Shown: positions 1 through 8,368, counted from the first letter of the stretch. The stretch is 10,227 nucleotides of DNA from Micavibrio sp. UBA5703 (GCA_002420015.1 DIHF01000078.1:5885-16111), one strand, 5' to 3'. The notes: generated by a model from the sequence alone, not told the origin. Translations and numbers: made by a program.

Positions 1-64
1 GGGACTTGAACCCGCGGCCTCCGCCGTGACAGGGCGGCGCTCTAACCAACTGAGCTACACCCGC
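1..64 (-). tRNA. tRNA-Asp (anticodon GTC), 3' end cut by window edge
   Basis: Read on the minus strand, the sequence starts GCGGGTGTAGCTCAG and folds as a D arm, then an anticodon arm with stem CCGCC/GGCGG and loop CTGTCAC. This puts anticodon GTC at 30-28, which decodes GAC/GAU (Asp). The variable region and the 5' half of the T arm (GCGGG-TTCAAGT-CCC) follow. The window begins inside the 3' strand of the T stem, so the rest of the T stem, the 3' acceptor strand and any CCA are missing. The 5' end is set at 64 from the expected 7-nt acceptor strand GCGGGTG. The identity is secure; only the 3' part is unseen. Confidence 0.95.
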
Positions 65-87
65 GTGTTGGTTACTTGACGTAGTAG

Positions 88-116
88 GTTTTAGTAACTT
101 GCCCTTAAGAATGCAA
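88..116 (-). promoter_or_regulatory. Candidate sigma-70-type promoter for tRNA-Asp
   Basis: On the minus strand TTGCAT (116-111) and TAAAAC (93-88) are separated by exactly 17 bp. Each matches four of six positions of the -35 and -10 consensus. Transcription would start near 81, about 17 nt before the tRNA 5' end. The stretch between ald and the tRNA holds no convincing intrinsic terminator; there is only a 5-bp CTTGC/GCAAG arm pair (98-102 with 113-117) without a T run. The tRNA could therefore also receive read-through from ald. This call rests on motif spacing only. Confidence 0.35.
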
Positions 117-141
117 GCAAAAAACCCGCAAAAGTCACTCT

Positions 142-1263
142 TTAGGCTGCAAGGGCCTTTGGCGTGCCGTTATAGGGTAAATTCAGCGATTCCGCGACGG
201 CCTCGTGGGTCACCTCGCCCTTGCAGATATTGAGGCCGGGACGGAATCCGGGGATTTCCTGAATCGCCTGCCGCCAGCCCTTGTCCGCCAGTTCCAGCGC
301 ATAGGGCAGCACGGAATGGTTGAGCGCCAGCGCCGAGGTCAGCGGTACCGCGCCCGGCATATTGGCCACGCAATAATGCACGATGTTATCCACAACGTAG
401 GTCGGCTGGTCATGCGTGGTCGGCCTGCTGGTTTCAAAGCATCCGCCCTGATCGATGGCGATATCCACGAGAACCGCGCCGGGAATCAGATTTTTCAGCA
501 TGGCTTTTGAAATCAATTTGGGAGCCGAAGCGCCGGGGATCAAAACAGCCCCGATAATCAGGTCGGCCTTCATGGCGGCCTTTTCCAGCGTATCCACATT
601 TGAATAGATGATATTGGCGCGGCCGTGGAAATAATCGTCCAGATAGCGCATACGCTCGTTCGAGCGTTCAAGAATTGTGACATTCGCGCCAAGCCCGGTC
701 GCCATCTGCGCCGCGTGGAATCCGGCGACGCCGCCGCCGATCACCAGCACATTGGCCGGACGCACGCCCGGAACGCCGCTGATGAGGCGGCCCGTGCCTC
801 CATGATGCTTTTGCAAATTCGTTGCGCCGACTATCACCGAAAGGCGCCCTGCGATCTCGCTCATCGGCTCCAGCAGAGGCAAGCCCCGCCCGCTGCGGCC
901 AATAACGGTTTCATAGGCAATGGCGATGCAACCAGATTTCATCAAATCTTTAGCCTGCTGCGGATCGGCGGCCAGATGAAGATAGGTAAACAAAACCTGA
1001 TCCTCGCGCAGCATCTTGCATTCGTTCGGCTGCGGTTCCTTGACCTTGATGATCATGTCGGCTTTTTTGAAAACTTCTTCGGCGCTCTTGGCGATTTTTG
1101 CGCCGGCTTCCTGATAATCCTTGTCGCCGAAATTGATGGCGGCCCCGGCCCCGGTTTCAATCAGAACCTCGTGCCCGCGTGTCGTAAATTCCTTCACAGA
1201 CGACGGCACCAGACCAACGCGGTGCTCAAGTTTCTTGATTTCCTTGGGAACGCCTATCAGCAT
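142..1263 (-). CDS. ald: Alanine dehydrogenase (Ald)
   Basis: NAD-dependent alanine dehydrogenase (EC 1.4.1.1): L-alanine + NAD+ + H2O gives pyruvate + ammonium + NADH, in the cytoplasm. The protein is 373 residues, full length for the family. Conserved residues are in place: Arg15 (EHRVGLVP) and Lys75 (KVKEP) for pyruvate binding, His96 (YLHLAAD), and Asp271 of the DQGG motif. The Rossmann loop GGGVAG lies at 176-181. The acid that follows it and normally holds the NAD ribose is Glu199 (TILER) rather than the more usual Asp. The C-terminal half carries VDNIVHYCVANMPGAVPLTS, typical of Ald rather than of transhydrogenase PntA. The ATG start is backed by AGGAGA (1276-1271) 7 nt upstream. The gene starts 46 bp after gabD on the same strand, which suggests an operon. 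No Lrp-type regulator is next to it in this window. Confidence 0.96.
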   Translation of the reverse strand: MLIGVPKEIKKLEHRVGLVPSSVKEFTTRGHEVLIETGAGAAINFGDKDYQEAGAKIAKSAEEVFKKADMIIKVKEPQPNECKMLREDQVLFTYLHLAADPQQAKDLMKSGCIAIAYETVIGRSGRGLPLLEPMSEIAGRLSVIVGATNLQKHHGGTGRLISGVPGVRPANVLVIGGGVAGFHAAQMATGLGANVTILERSNERMRYLDDYFHGRANIIYSNVDTLEKAAMKADLIIGAVLIPGASAPKLISKAMLKNLIPGAVLVDIAIDQGGCFETSRPTTHDQPTYVVDNIVHYCVANMPGAVPLTSALALNHSVLPYALELADKGWRQAIQEIPGFRPGLNICKGEVTHEAVAESLNLPYNGTPKALAA

Positions 1264-1309
1264 TTTGAACTCTCCTGTTACAAACGAATTATTGATTATT
1301 GGCCGCGCT

Positions 1310-2755
1310 CTATTCGGCCATCAGGATGTATTTGATCTCCAGATATTCGTCAAGCCCGTAACGCGAGCCTTCGCGCCCGATTCCGGACTGCTTGACCCCG
1401 CCGAAGGGCGCAACTTCGGTCGATAAAGTGCCGGAATTGACCGCCACCATACCAAACTCCAGCCGCTCGGCCATGCGCCAGACCCGGCCTATGTCGCGGG
1501 CATACACATATGCCGCAAGCCCATATATCGTTGAATTTGAAATCTTTATAACGTCTTCTTCATCCTTGAACTTAAACAGCGGCGCGACAGGGCCGAAAAT
1601 CTCCTCCTGCGCGAATTTCATATCGGCATTCACATTCTTGATGATCGTGGGCTCAAAGAAAGTACCGCCGAGGCTGTGGGCCTTGCCGCCCAGAACAATC
1701 TTCCCGCCCTTGGTAACGGCATCTCCGACAAGATCTTTGACCTTCGCAAGGGCCTCCTCGTTAATCAAAGGCCCTATCGCGGCTCCCAACTCCGCGCCGT
1801 TTCCAATCTTCAACTCCCTGACCTTTGCGGCCAGCTTGTCGGCAAATTCGTCGTAAATGCCTTCCTGAATAAAAAAGCGGTTGGCGCATACACAGGTCTG
1901 CCCCGCGTTGCGGTATTTTGACATGACGGCTCCGGCGACAGCCGCGTCGATATCTGCATCGTCGAACACGATGAACGGCGCGTTACCACCCAGCTCAAGC
2001 GAAAGTTTCTTCACCGTTCCGGCACACTGCGCCATCAGAATACGGCCAACTTCCGTCGATCCCGTAAAAGAAAGTTTTCTTACAATCGGATTTTCGCAAA
2101 GCTCTTTGCCAACGGTTTTGGAATCGGATGTTGTAATGACGTTCAGCACGCCGGGCGGCACGCCTGCTTCTTCCGCCAATGCCGCCAACGCCAGCGCGGA
2201 TAAAGGAGTCTCCGCCGCCGGCTTGCAAACCACCACGCACCCAGCAGCCAGCGCAGGCCCCGCCTTGCGCGTAATCATGGCCGAGGGGAAATTCCACGGC
2301 GTGATAAGGGCGCATACGCCCACAGGCTGGCGAATGGTAACGATGCGCGTTTTTGGAATGGTGCTCGGGATAGTCTCGCCATAAGCGCGCTTGCCCTCCT
2401 CCCCGAACCATTCAAGAAAACTCGCGGCGTAAAGTATTTCGCCCCGCGATTCAATCAAAGGCTTGCCCTGCTCTGCCGTCATGATGGTGGCCAGATCATC
2501 GGCGTGGGCAACCATCAGATCGGCCCATTTGCGCAGAACACCCGCACGCGCCTTGGCCGTCATACCCGCCCAGGCGGGCATGGCTTTTTCCGCCGCTTCG
2601 ATGGCTTGCCTTGTCTCGGCAACGCCAAGATCGGGCACCGAGGCAATCACTTTCCCGTCGGCAGGATTATCAACGGTGAAAGTTTTTTTAGATGAAACCC
2701 ATTCGCCGCCGATATAGGCCGCCTCTTTCAGGAGATTTTTATTCTTCAGATTCAT
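1310..2755 (-). CDS. gabD: Succinate-semialdehyde dehydrogenase, GabD type (aldehyde dehydrogenase superfamily)
   Basis: Oxidises succinate semialdehyde to succinate with NAD(P)+, the last step of 4-aminobutyrate breakdown into the TCA cycle; cytoplasmic. It has 481 residues, almost the length of E. coli GabD, and from memory aligns with it from the first residues. The aldehyde dehydrogenase hallmarks are present: TPWNFP with Asn155, Lys178 in CKPAAETP, FTGSTEVG at 230-237, general base Glu254 in LELGGNAP, and nucleophile Cys288 in GQTCVCANR. The second Cys290 is the position known for redox control in some SSADHs. The block ELGGNAPFIVFDDADID and the GQTCVCANR form favour SSADH over other ALDHs. 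The ATG is fixed by an in-frame TAA at 2767-2765, only four codons upstream, yet no Shine-Dalgarno sequence precedes it (CTTCCCCTC just upstream). The start lies 50 bp after the small upstream gene and 46 bp before ald. Glutarate semialdehyde is a possible alternative substrate. Confidence 0.93.
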   Translation of the reverse strand: MNLKNKNLLKEAAYIGGEWVSSKKTFTVDNPADGKVIASVPDLGVAETRQAIEAAEKAMPAWAGMTAKARAGVLRKWADLMVAHADDLATIMTAEQGKPLIESRGEILYAASFLEWFGEEGKRAYGETIPSTIPKTRIVTIRQPVGVCALITPWNFPSAMITRKAGPALAAGCVVVCKPAAETPLSALALAALAEEAGVPPGVLNVITTSDSKTVGKELCENPIVRKLSFTGSTEVGRILMAQCAGTVKKLSLELGGNAPFIVFDDADIDAAVAGAVMSKYRNAGQTCVCANRFFIQEGIYDEFADKLAAKVRELKIGNGAELGAAIGPLINEEALAKVKDLVGDAVTKGGKIVLGGKAHSLGGTFFEPTIIKNVNADMKFAQEEIFGPVAPLFKFKDEEDVIKISNSTIYGLAAYVYARDIGRVWRMAERLEFGMVAVNSGTLSTEVAPFGGVKQSGIGREGSRYGLDEYLEIKYILMAE

Positions 2756-2805
2756 GAGGGGAAGTTAAGCACAATTAGGAGCCGATGGATACCCCTACAA
2801 CCAAC

Positions 2806-3168
2806 CTAGCACGGTCTTGCATTATCAAGATCAATGTAAAAAACGCGATCATCGCCATCAAGAACAGCTTCGAGCAATGCCCCCACTCTTATAATATCTT
2901 CCTCATCGCCTTCTTTCTCGGCCAGATTCAGAGCCATTGTGAGGGTTTTCACAGCATCGTTTTTGCGCCTCAAAGTATCTTCTTCTGCGCCTTTGTTCAT
3001 CAGCATATCAAGCCGTTCACTTACTTCAGGTCGTGCTCTAGCCGCCCGCGTATGCGCCCATGAAAGAAAATTGAGGTCAGGATTCTCGTCAAATGCCTTC
3101 AGCGCATCAGGGTCGATCAACCTTCCGTAGCTCTCTCTAACTTTGTTTGCAGACATAGACCGCACCAC
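2806..3168 (-). CDS. Small acidic protein of unknown function
   Basis: I do not recognise this protein. It is 120 residues from a GTG at 3168, or 116 from an ATG at 3156. Neither start has a good Shine-Dalgarno; GGTG lies 6 nt before the ATG, so the ATG is slightly favoured. The sequence is charged and acidic, without signal peptide or membrane segment, and looks mostly helical. The middle (about 55-105) is rich in Glu/Asp/Lys/Arg with leucines spaced like amphipathic helices (TLTMALNLAEKEGDEEDIIRVGALLEAVL), loosely recalling a helical-repeat or TPR-like fold, but no motif is firm. Support for a real gene comes from protein-like composition and a well-formed promoter just upstream. The overlapping ORF on the opposite strand looks like a shadow. 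It is followed after 50 bp by gabD and might be cotranscribed with it. It ends ...DLDNARPC. Confidence 0.6.
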   Translation of the reverse strand: MVRSMSANKVRESYGRLIDPDALKAFDENPDLNFLSWAHTRAARARPEVSERLDMLMNKGAEEDTLRRKNDAVKTLTMALNLAEKEGDEEDIIRVGALLEAVLDGDDRVFYIDLDNARPC

Positions 3169-3201
3169 AGTTCATTTGTAAGTATCAACCACAAAAAAGT
3201 T

Positions 3202-3230
3202 AACATAACTCAGAAGTCTGGCCAGGTCAA
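3202..3230 (-). promoter_or_regulatory. Sigma-70-type promoter upstream of the small gene (and possibly gabD-ald)
   Basis: The minus strand carries TTGACC (3230-3225, five of six consensus) and TATGTT (3207-3202, four of six) with an exact 17-bp spacer. Transcription would start near 3195, giving a leader of about 27-40 nt before the small gene. The promoter begins 17 bp after the ispG stop and I see no terminator between them, so read-through from ispG is also possible. With gaps of 50 and 46 bp downstream and no terminator visible, this could drive small gene - gabD - ald as one unit. An ATG at 3175-3173 opens a 12-codon reading frame (to TAG at 3139-3137) that overlaps the start region out of frame. 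Confidence 0.5.
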
Positions 3231-3246
3231 GAAAATATCATCAAAG

Positions 3247-4491
<1,245 letters not shown>

Positions 4492-4495
4492 GCGC

Positions 4496-4513
4496 CCGTT
4501 TAACCATAAACGG
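4496..4513. repeat. Perfect 7-bp inverted repeat (CCGTTTA-N4-TAAACGG) directly before ispG
   Basis: Arms 4496-4502 and 4507-4513 are perfectly complementary around a 4-nt centre, ending 4 nt before the ispG ATG. The element overlaps the candidate -10 box. As DNA it could be an operator for a dimeric repressor. As RNA, if transcription starts upstream, it would form a hairpin hiding the ribosome landing region. I do not recognise the motif as a known operator. No T run follows in either direction, so it is not an intrinsic terminator. Confidence 0.5.
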
Positions 4514-4526
4514 CGGTCTTCGTCAA
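4498..4526 (-). promoter_or_regulatory. Candidate ispG promoter with start point at or next to the ATG
   Basis: Minus-strand TTGACG (4526-4521, five of six -35 positions) and TTAAAC (4503-4498, three of six -10 positions) are separated by 17 bp. The -10 element ends 6 nt before the ATG, so initiation would fall about on the A of the start codon, giving a leaderless or near-leaderless mRNA. The lack of a Shine-Dalgarno before ispG fits this. The -10 match is weak, so a different promoter further upstream remains possible. Confidence 0.35.
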
Positions 4527-4582
4527 AATATTGTTTCAGAACGACTAAGGCCTGTAGCTGACTAATAGGTCATAAGAACCCA

Positions 4583-6640
4583 TTAAGCAGCCCTAATGTT
4601 CTTCAGGAAGCCCTCAACCTCGTTCTTCATGCTGTTGGAACGTTGCGATAGCTGCTTGGCCACGTCCAGAACCTCGGATGCGCTACGCCCGGATTCACTG
4701 GCGGCATCGCTGACCCTGACAATGGTGCTTGTCACTTCGTTCGTCCCCGAAGATGCTTCCTGCACGTTGCGGGAAATCTCCATCGTCGCAGCCGTTTGCT
4801 GGTCCATAGACGCTGCGATGGCCGCCGAAGTGATATTAAGCTGTTCAATCAGCTTCGAGACATTGGCAATCGCGTTAACAGCCTCCTGCGTCTCTGCCTG
4901 AACGCTGCTGATCATGGCGGCAATTTCATCGGTTGCCTTTTGCGTCTGAGAGGCCAGAGACTTTACCTCGTTGGCAACAACGGCAAACCCCTTGCCGGCT
5001 TCACCCGCCCGCGCCGATTCAATGGTCGCGTTAAGGGCCAGAAGATTGGTCTGTTCCGCAATATCGGTAATCAAGCCGATAACCTCACCGATCCTTCCGG
5101 CGGCCTCGGATAGCCTTTCCATGGTCTTCTGGGTCTGACCAACGGAAGTCGACGCCGTACGCGCATTTTGCGTTGACTGCGTAACCTGCGAAGCGATTTC
5201 CTGAATGGATGCCGTCAGTTCCTCGGTTGCGGAGGCCACATTCTGAACATTCGCACCGGCCTCGTTGGCCGCAGCTGCGACAACCGTTGCCTGTTGATTT
5301 GTCTGGTTGGCGATCTTGCTCATGGATTGCGAGGTTGCCTCCATCTCCGTCGCCGCGGCGGCCAGACCGTTCAGAAGCTCGGTCGCCGAAGAATCAAACC
5401 CGGCAATGAGTTTTTCAATACGCTCGGCACGTTCAATGCGCTCCTTGTTTTCGCGCTCCTGTGATGCCGCCAGCCTCTGGCGCTCCTCGGCATTTTTCTT
5501 GAACACAAGCATCGTCTTGGCGATGTCGCCGATCTCGTCGCGGCGTTCCGTGCCTTTGACCTCAAAGCCGAGATTGTTGTTGGCCAGTTCCTGCAGCCCC
5601 GCCGTCGATTCCGCGACCGGACGGGTGATGGAGCGTACAATGACAAGTCCCAAAAAGACGACCAGCACAAGCAACCCGGCAGATGAAGCCATGGTCATGT
5701 AAAACGACTTCAACGCCTGCTCTTTCAGGTGCAGAACCTCCTCTCCGAGGTGCCCGGCAAGCTTGTCCTCGACAACCTTCATCAACTCGATTTTCTTGGT
5801 GATGGTGCCAAACCACAGGGGCGCAGTGATGCCGTTATCCATGATCATGCCCGGACCGGTCTCCAGGGCGATCTTGCGCATTTTCTCCACCTCCGCCACA
5901 TCAGGTCCCGAAACCGTTTGCTCGGCAAACTTGAGAACATCAGGATCTGTCAGGCTGGCGAACCGTGAGAAAGAAGCGTTTTGCACGGCAATAAGACTAA
6001 CGAACTTCTGAAATGTTTCAGGAGAAAATACTTTCTTGCCAAAACCATCGGCACCCATAGCACGCTCAAGCCCGGCCTTTTCCTTCATCTGCAGATAGCT
6101 GTCGTAAGCAACGATATCCATCGATATCTCGGCGTTTGTGCTCAGGGAAGATGCGTAGGAAATAACCGCCAGTAACTTGTCGATCGTCCCCGTGTAATAT
6201 TTTGCCATATCGGGAACCTTGTATTGCAGTGACGATACATTGCTGCGCGCCGCAGCAAGCCCCTCGATAACCGCCTTCCCCTCATTAATACGATCCGCCA
6301 TCCCTGCTTCAAAATGAGAAAGATCAAAACCTTTAAGTTTGTTCTCGAAATTGCTCAGAGCCGCATCCGTCTCGCCGCGGGCTTTTTCAAGATTGGCTTT
6401 GGGCTGGTCGGCGCCGCTGGAATTGATGTACACGGCCGACAACCCTCTCTCCTTCTGCAACTCGTGAACCACGCCGCTTATGACCGGGGCAAAATCAACC
6501 AGTTCCGACAGCACAGTGTTCTCATCGGCAATTTTCTTTTGCTCCAGCGTCAAATAACCGGCAAACGCCAGCATGGCGGCAACCGGGATAATCAAGGCCA
6601 TAAAAATACGCGTGCGGATTTTGAAATTACTGAGTTTCAT
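4583..6640 (-). CDS. Methyl-accepting chemotaxis protein with periplasmic NIT (nitrate/nitrite-sensing-type) domain
   Basis: Inner-membrane chemoreceptor of 685 residues that would signal through CheW/CheA. Order: short basic N-terminus; TM1 about 12-31; periplasmic helical domain about 32-316; TM2 about 317-336; HAMP about 337-390 (VRSITRPV...RRDEIGDIAKTM); cytoplasmic coiled-coil signalling domain about 410-680. The conserved hairpin tip is at about 526-552 (DIAEQTNLLALNATIESARA, then GEAGKGF). The periplasmic part carries the two marks of the NIT family, ELQKERGLSAVY (60-71, Arg65) and MKEKAGLERA (185-194, Arg193); such domains bind nitrate or nitrite in NasR-type regulators, but the ligand here is unproven. 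There is no C-terminal pentapeptide tether for CheR. A strong AGGAGG (6655-6650) lies 9 nt before the ATG. No che genes are nearby. Its own control is likely, since a strong hairpin lies between it and the porin gene. Confidence 0.94.
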   Translation of the reverse strand: MKLSNFKIRTRIFMALIIPVAAMLAFAGYLTLEQKKIADENTVLSELVDFAPVISGVVHELQKERGLSAVYINSSGADQPKANLEKARGETDAALSNFENKLKGFDLSHFEAGMADRINEGKAVIEGLAAARSNVSSLQYKVPDMAKYYTGTIDKLLAVISYASSLSTNAEISMDIVAYDSYLQMKEKAGLERAMGADGFGKKVFSPETFQKFVSLIAVQNASFSRFASLTDPDVLKFAEQTVSGPDVAEVEKMRKIALETGPGMIMDNGITAPLWFGTITKKIELMKVVEDKLAGHLGEEVLHLKEQALKSFYMTMASSAGLLVLVVFLGLVIVRSITRPVAESTAGLQELANNNLGFEVKGTERRDEIGDIAKTMLVFKKNAEERQRLAASQERENKERIERAERIEKLIAGFDSSATELLNGLAAAATEMEATSQSMSKIANQTNQQATVVAAAANEAGANVQNVASATEELTASIQEIASQVTQSTQNARTASTSVGQTQKTMERLSEAAGRIGEVIGLITDIAEQTNLLALNATIESARAGEAGKGFAVVANEVKSLASQTQKATDEIAAMISSVQAETQEAVNAIANVSKLIEQLNITSAAIAASMDQQTAATMEISRNVQEASSGTNEVTSTIVRVSDAASESGRSASEVLDVAKQLSQRSNSMKNEVEGFLKNIRAA

Positions 6641-6696
6641 ATCGGAGTTCCTCCTGCGGGATAAAGTAATTTTTTGCGAAAACGCAGCTTCGTCAA

Positions 6697-6729
6697 GGGA
6701 GGGGCCAGAAGGAATCCGGCCCCGATCCC
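6697..6729 (-). terminator. GC-rich stem-loop directly after the porin gene
   Basis: Arms GGGA+GGGGCC (6697-6706) and GGCCCC+GA+TCCC (6718-6729) form a 10-bp stem with a 2-nt bulge and an 11-nt loop, starting at the base after the porin TAA. This is a strong hairpin, but on the minus strand it is followed by TTGACG rather than a T run. It may be a weak or factor-assisted terminator, or a 3'-end stabiliser of an abundant porin mRNA. The TTGACG that follows it (6696-6691) resembles a -35 box, but I see no good -10 at 16-18 bp. Confidence 0.5.
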
Positions 6730-7995
6730 TTAGAAATTAACGCCTAAAGTAATCCAGTACTTCTTGGTATCGGTGAAAAGATCATCTGCGTTGTAATCGG
6801 CATATTTCAGCGAAACGTTCGCACCTTTCAGGAAGTCAGGGTGCGGCAGTTTGCGGCTAACCTCAAGATTCACCTCATCGCCGTAGCTTGTGCTGCCATT
6901 CTCAGACTCGTAGTCGTGATAGACACCGGTAAACTTCGTTCCATCGAACCACTTGTTGACGCCACTAATCTCATAGGTGAGCTTCACATAGGCATCCTCA
7001 ATACCGTTGGCGGGTGTCGTCAGGAACTTGTCGGCCCAGCCGTTAAACGCGTGCAGCGTCGCCAGCGGCGTCTGGAAAGCACTGGTGCCATCCCCCTCCA
7101 GCGACTCGAAACCCGCAGCCACCGTCAGGCCGCCCCACGACACCGAAGGCGCAACATGGAAGTAATCCAGGTCAAAATTGGCCGTGTTGTTGCCGTAGTC
7201 GTCCTGCATGGCATACTCAGCTTCATAACCGAGCTTCACATCATTAAGCGGATATGTACCTGTAGCGCGGAGGCCGTAAGTCTTGCTGGAAGATGTCGGC
7301 GCACGGTCAAAATCAAGAAAATAACCGTAAGCAGCGACAGACAGCCAGTCCGCAGCCTTATACGCCGCATGTAAAATATGGTTTTCCGACTTCAAATCGC
7401 CCAGTGTATGATCGTCGCCGAAAATGCGGTTGACGTTCCTGATAAAGCCGTATTGCAAATCCAGATTGGGAATGCTGGTGTTTTGTACAAAAGCCGAATC
7501 GAAAGTCTGCTCATTCTGACGCCAGCCAACCGCGCCGATAAAGCGCTGGTTGTCGAGATTGACGCGCTGGCGACCGATGGTGACCTTTGTTTTCGGCAGG
7601 CCGGACCATGATATCCATGCCTGATTGATCTCAACCCCGTCAGGATCGGCCACGGTCGGATACGTCGTCTTGCCGTTCACTGAATTGTTGAAATCTTCTT
7701 TCCCAAGATATCCGATGCCCTCAATCTCGCCCAGTGCCTTGAACCCTTCAAATTCGCCCGTCTCATAACCAAAGCGCGTCCGGATGGTCGAGGCATCAGC
7801 ATCATTGGCGATTCCATCCTGCTCCACATGCTCAAACCTGTAGCGGACATCGGTAACAAACTTGCCATCCCCTATCAATGCCTTCTCGGCATCATACCCG
7901 TCCGTTGCAAAGGCCGGAGCAGCCAACGCAGCACCACAAACCAAGGCAAAAACCGGCAAACCAATAACACGAACAATTGAGCGATGACGACGCAT
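6730..7995 (-). CDS. Outer-membrane beta-barrel protein, alginate-export/porin family
   Basis: Predicted outer-membrane channel. The chosen ATG (7995) gives 421 residues beginning MRRHRSIVRV, followed by a hydrophobic stretch and AAPAFA, with signal peptidase I cleavage expected after Ala30 (mature N-terminus TDGYDAEKA). GGGGGA lies 7 nt before the ATG; the reading frame stays open 38 codons further upstream, but that part would bury the signal peptide. The mature part shows alternating beta-strand patterns rich in aromatic residues and Asp/Asn/Gly turns, and it ends ...YWITLGVNF with the terminal Phe used for BAM-dependent insertion. The block VTIGRQRVNLDNQRFIGAVGWRQNEQTFD resembles, from memory, the alginate-export family (Alginate_exp, PF13372), whose members include substrate channels not tied to alginate. 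No alginate genes are nearby, so the substrate is unknown. The 186 bp between tRNA-Val and this ATG are AT-rich with many A/T runs and no promoter I trust. Confidence 0.85.
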   Translation of the reverse strand: MRRHRSIVRVIGLPVFALVCGAALAAPAFATDGYDAEKALIGDGKFVTDVRYRFEHVEQDGIANDADASTIRTRFGYETGEFEGFKALGEIEGIGYLGKEDFNNSVNGKTTYPTVADPDGVEINQAWISWSGLPKTKVTIGRQRVNLDNQRFIGAVGWRQNEQTFDSAFVQNTSIPNLDLQYGFIRNVNRIFGDDHTLGDLKSENHILHAAYKAADWLSVAAYGYFLDFDRAPTSSSKTYGLRATGTYPLNDVKLGYEAEYAMQDDYGNNTANFDLDYFHVAPSVSWGGLTVAAGFESLEGDGTSAFQTPLATLHAFNGWADKFLTTPANGIEDAYVKLTYEISGVNKWFDGTKFTGVYHDYESENGSTSYGDEVNLEVSRKLPHPDFLKGANVSLKYADYNADDLFTDTKKYWITLGVNF

Positions 7996-8181
7996 AAAAA
8001 AATCCCCCAAAAATGGTTTATAAAAACAAAACCCAGAATCAACGCGATTACGTGATAACGCTAAAAAAAATAAAACCGCGGAGCAAGGATATTCAAAAAA
8101 AATGCACACAACCTACCTATGGATGCAACCATCCTGCGCGCTTCCAAAAATAAAAACTTTCCAAGGTCAATAAAGGGGAGA

Positions 8182-8256
8182 TGGTGGGCGCTGAGGGGAT
8201 CGAACCCCCGGCATCTTCGGTGTAAACGAAGCGCTCTACCGCTGAGCTAAGCGCCC
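8182..8256 (-). tRNA. tRNA-Val (anticodon TAC), CCA encoded
   Basis: Complete 75-nt cloverleaf on the minus strand. The acceptor stem is GGGCGCT/AGCGCCC, with discriminator A and genomically encoded CCA at 8184-8182. The anticodon stem CTTCG/CGAAG encloses loop TTTACAC with anticodon TAC at 8224-8222, reading GUA and related Val codons. The T arm is GGGGG-TTCGATC-CCCTC with one G-U pair. A TATGAT hexamer at 8291-8286 could be its -10 box, but the matching -35 is poor. Downstream, a T-rich stretch on the minus strand (around 8155-8144) could end transcription, though no solid stem precedes it. Confidence 0.97.
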
Positions 8257-8307
8257 TTAATGCAAGGCGGTATAAGTAACGGCTTATCATACGAAAATCA
8301 AGCCTGT

Positions 8308-8343
8308 AAAAAATTTCGGCCACCCTTGCGGAATGGCCGAAAA
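8308..8343 (-). terminator. Intrinsic terminator of hup
   Basis: On the minus strand a perfect 9-bp stem TTTCGGCCA/TGGCCGAAA (8342-8334 with 8322-8314) with an 11-nt loop is followed at once by six T (8313-8308). It lies about 25 bp after the hup stop codon. This is a textbook Rho-independent terminator, and it separates hup from tRNA-Val. Confidence 0.88.
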
Positions 8344-8368
8344 TTGAATGTTTTGAAAAGCCGTAAGC

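Noticed and set aside
625..1335. 236-codon plus-strand ORF opposite ald
   Set aside because: Shadow of ald, whose frame is clearly identified; the translation shows no recognisable motif.
2785..3063. 92-codon plus-strand ORF opposite the small acidic gene
   Set aside because: No ribosome site or promoter seen, composition not protein-like, and the minus-strand frame has a promoter and a more convincing composition.
6691..6707. Sigma-54-like promoter before the chemoreceptor gene (TGGCCCC-N4-TTGAC)
   Set aside because: The -24 GG is present, but the essential GC at -12 is GA here, and the sequence is part of the stem-loop after the porin gene.
7996..8109. N-terminal extension of the porin reading frame from a GTG at 8109
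   Set aside because: The extra 38 residues would place a non-signal stretch before a perfect signal peptide, and no ribosome site precedes the GTG. The ATG at 7995 has GGGGGA 7 nt upstream.
8121..8134. Small hairpin GGATG-CAAC-CATCC between tRNA-Val and the porin gene
   Set aside because: Only 5 bp with no T run; expected by chance at this scale, so not called as a terminator.
8117..8323. 68-codon minus-strand ORF
   Set aside because: It runs straight through tRNA-Val and the hup terminator; the open frame is a by-product of the tRNA sequence.
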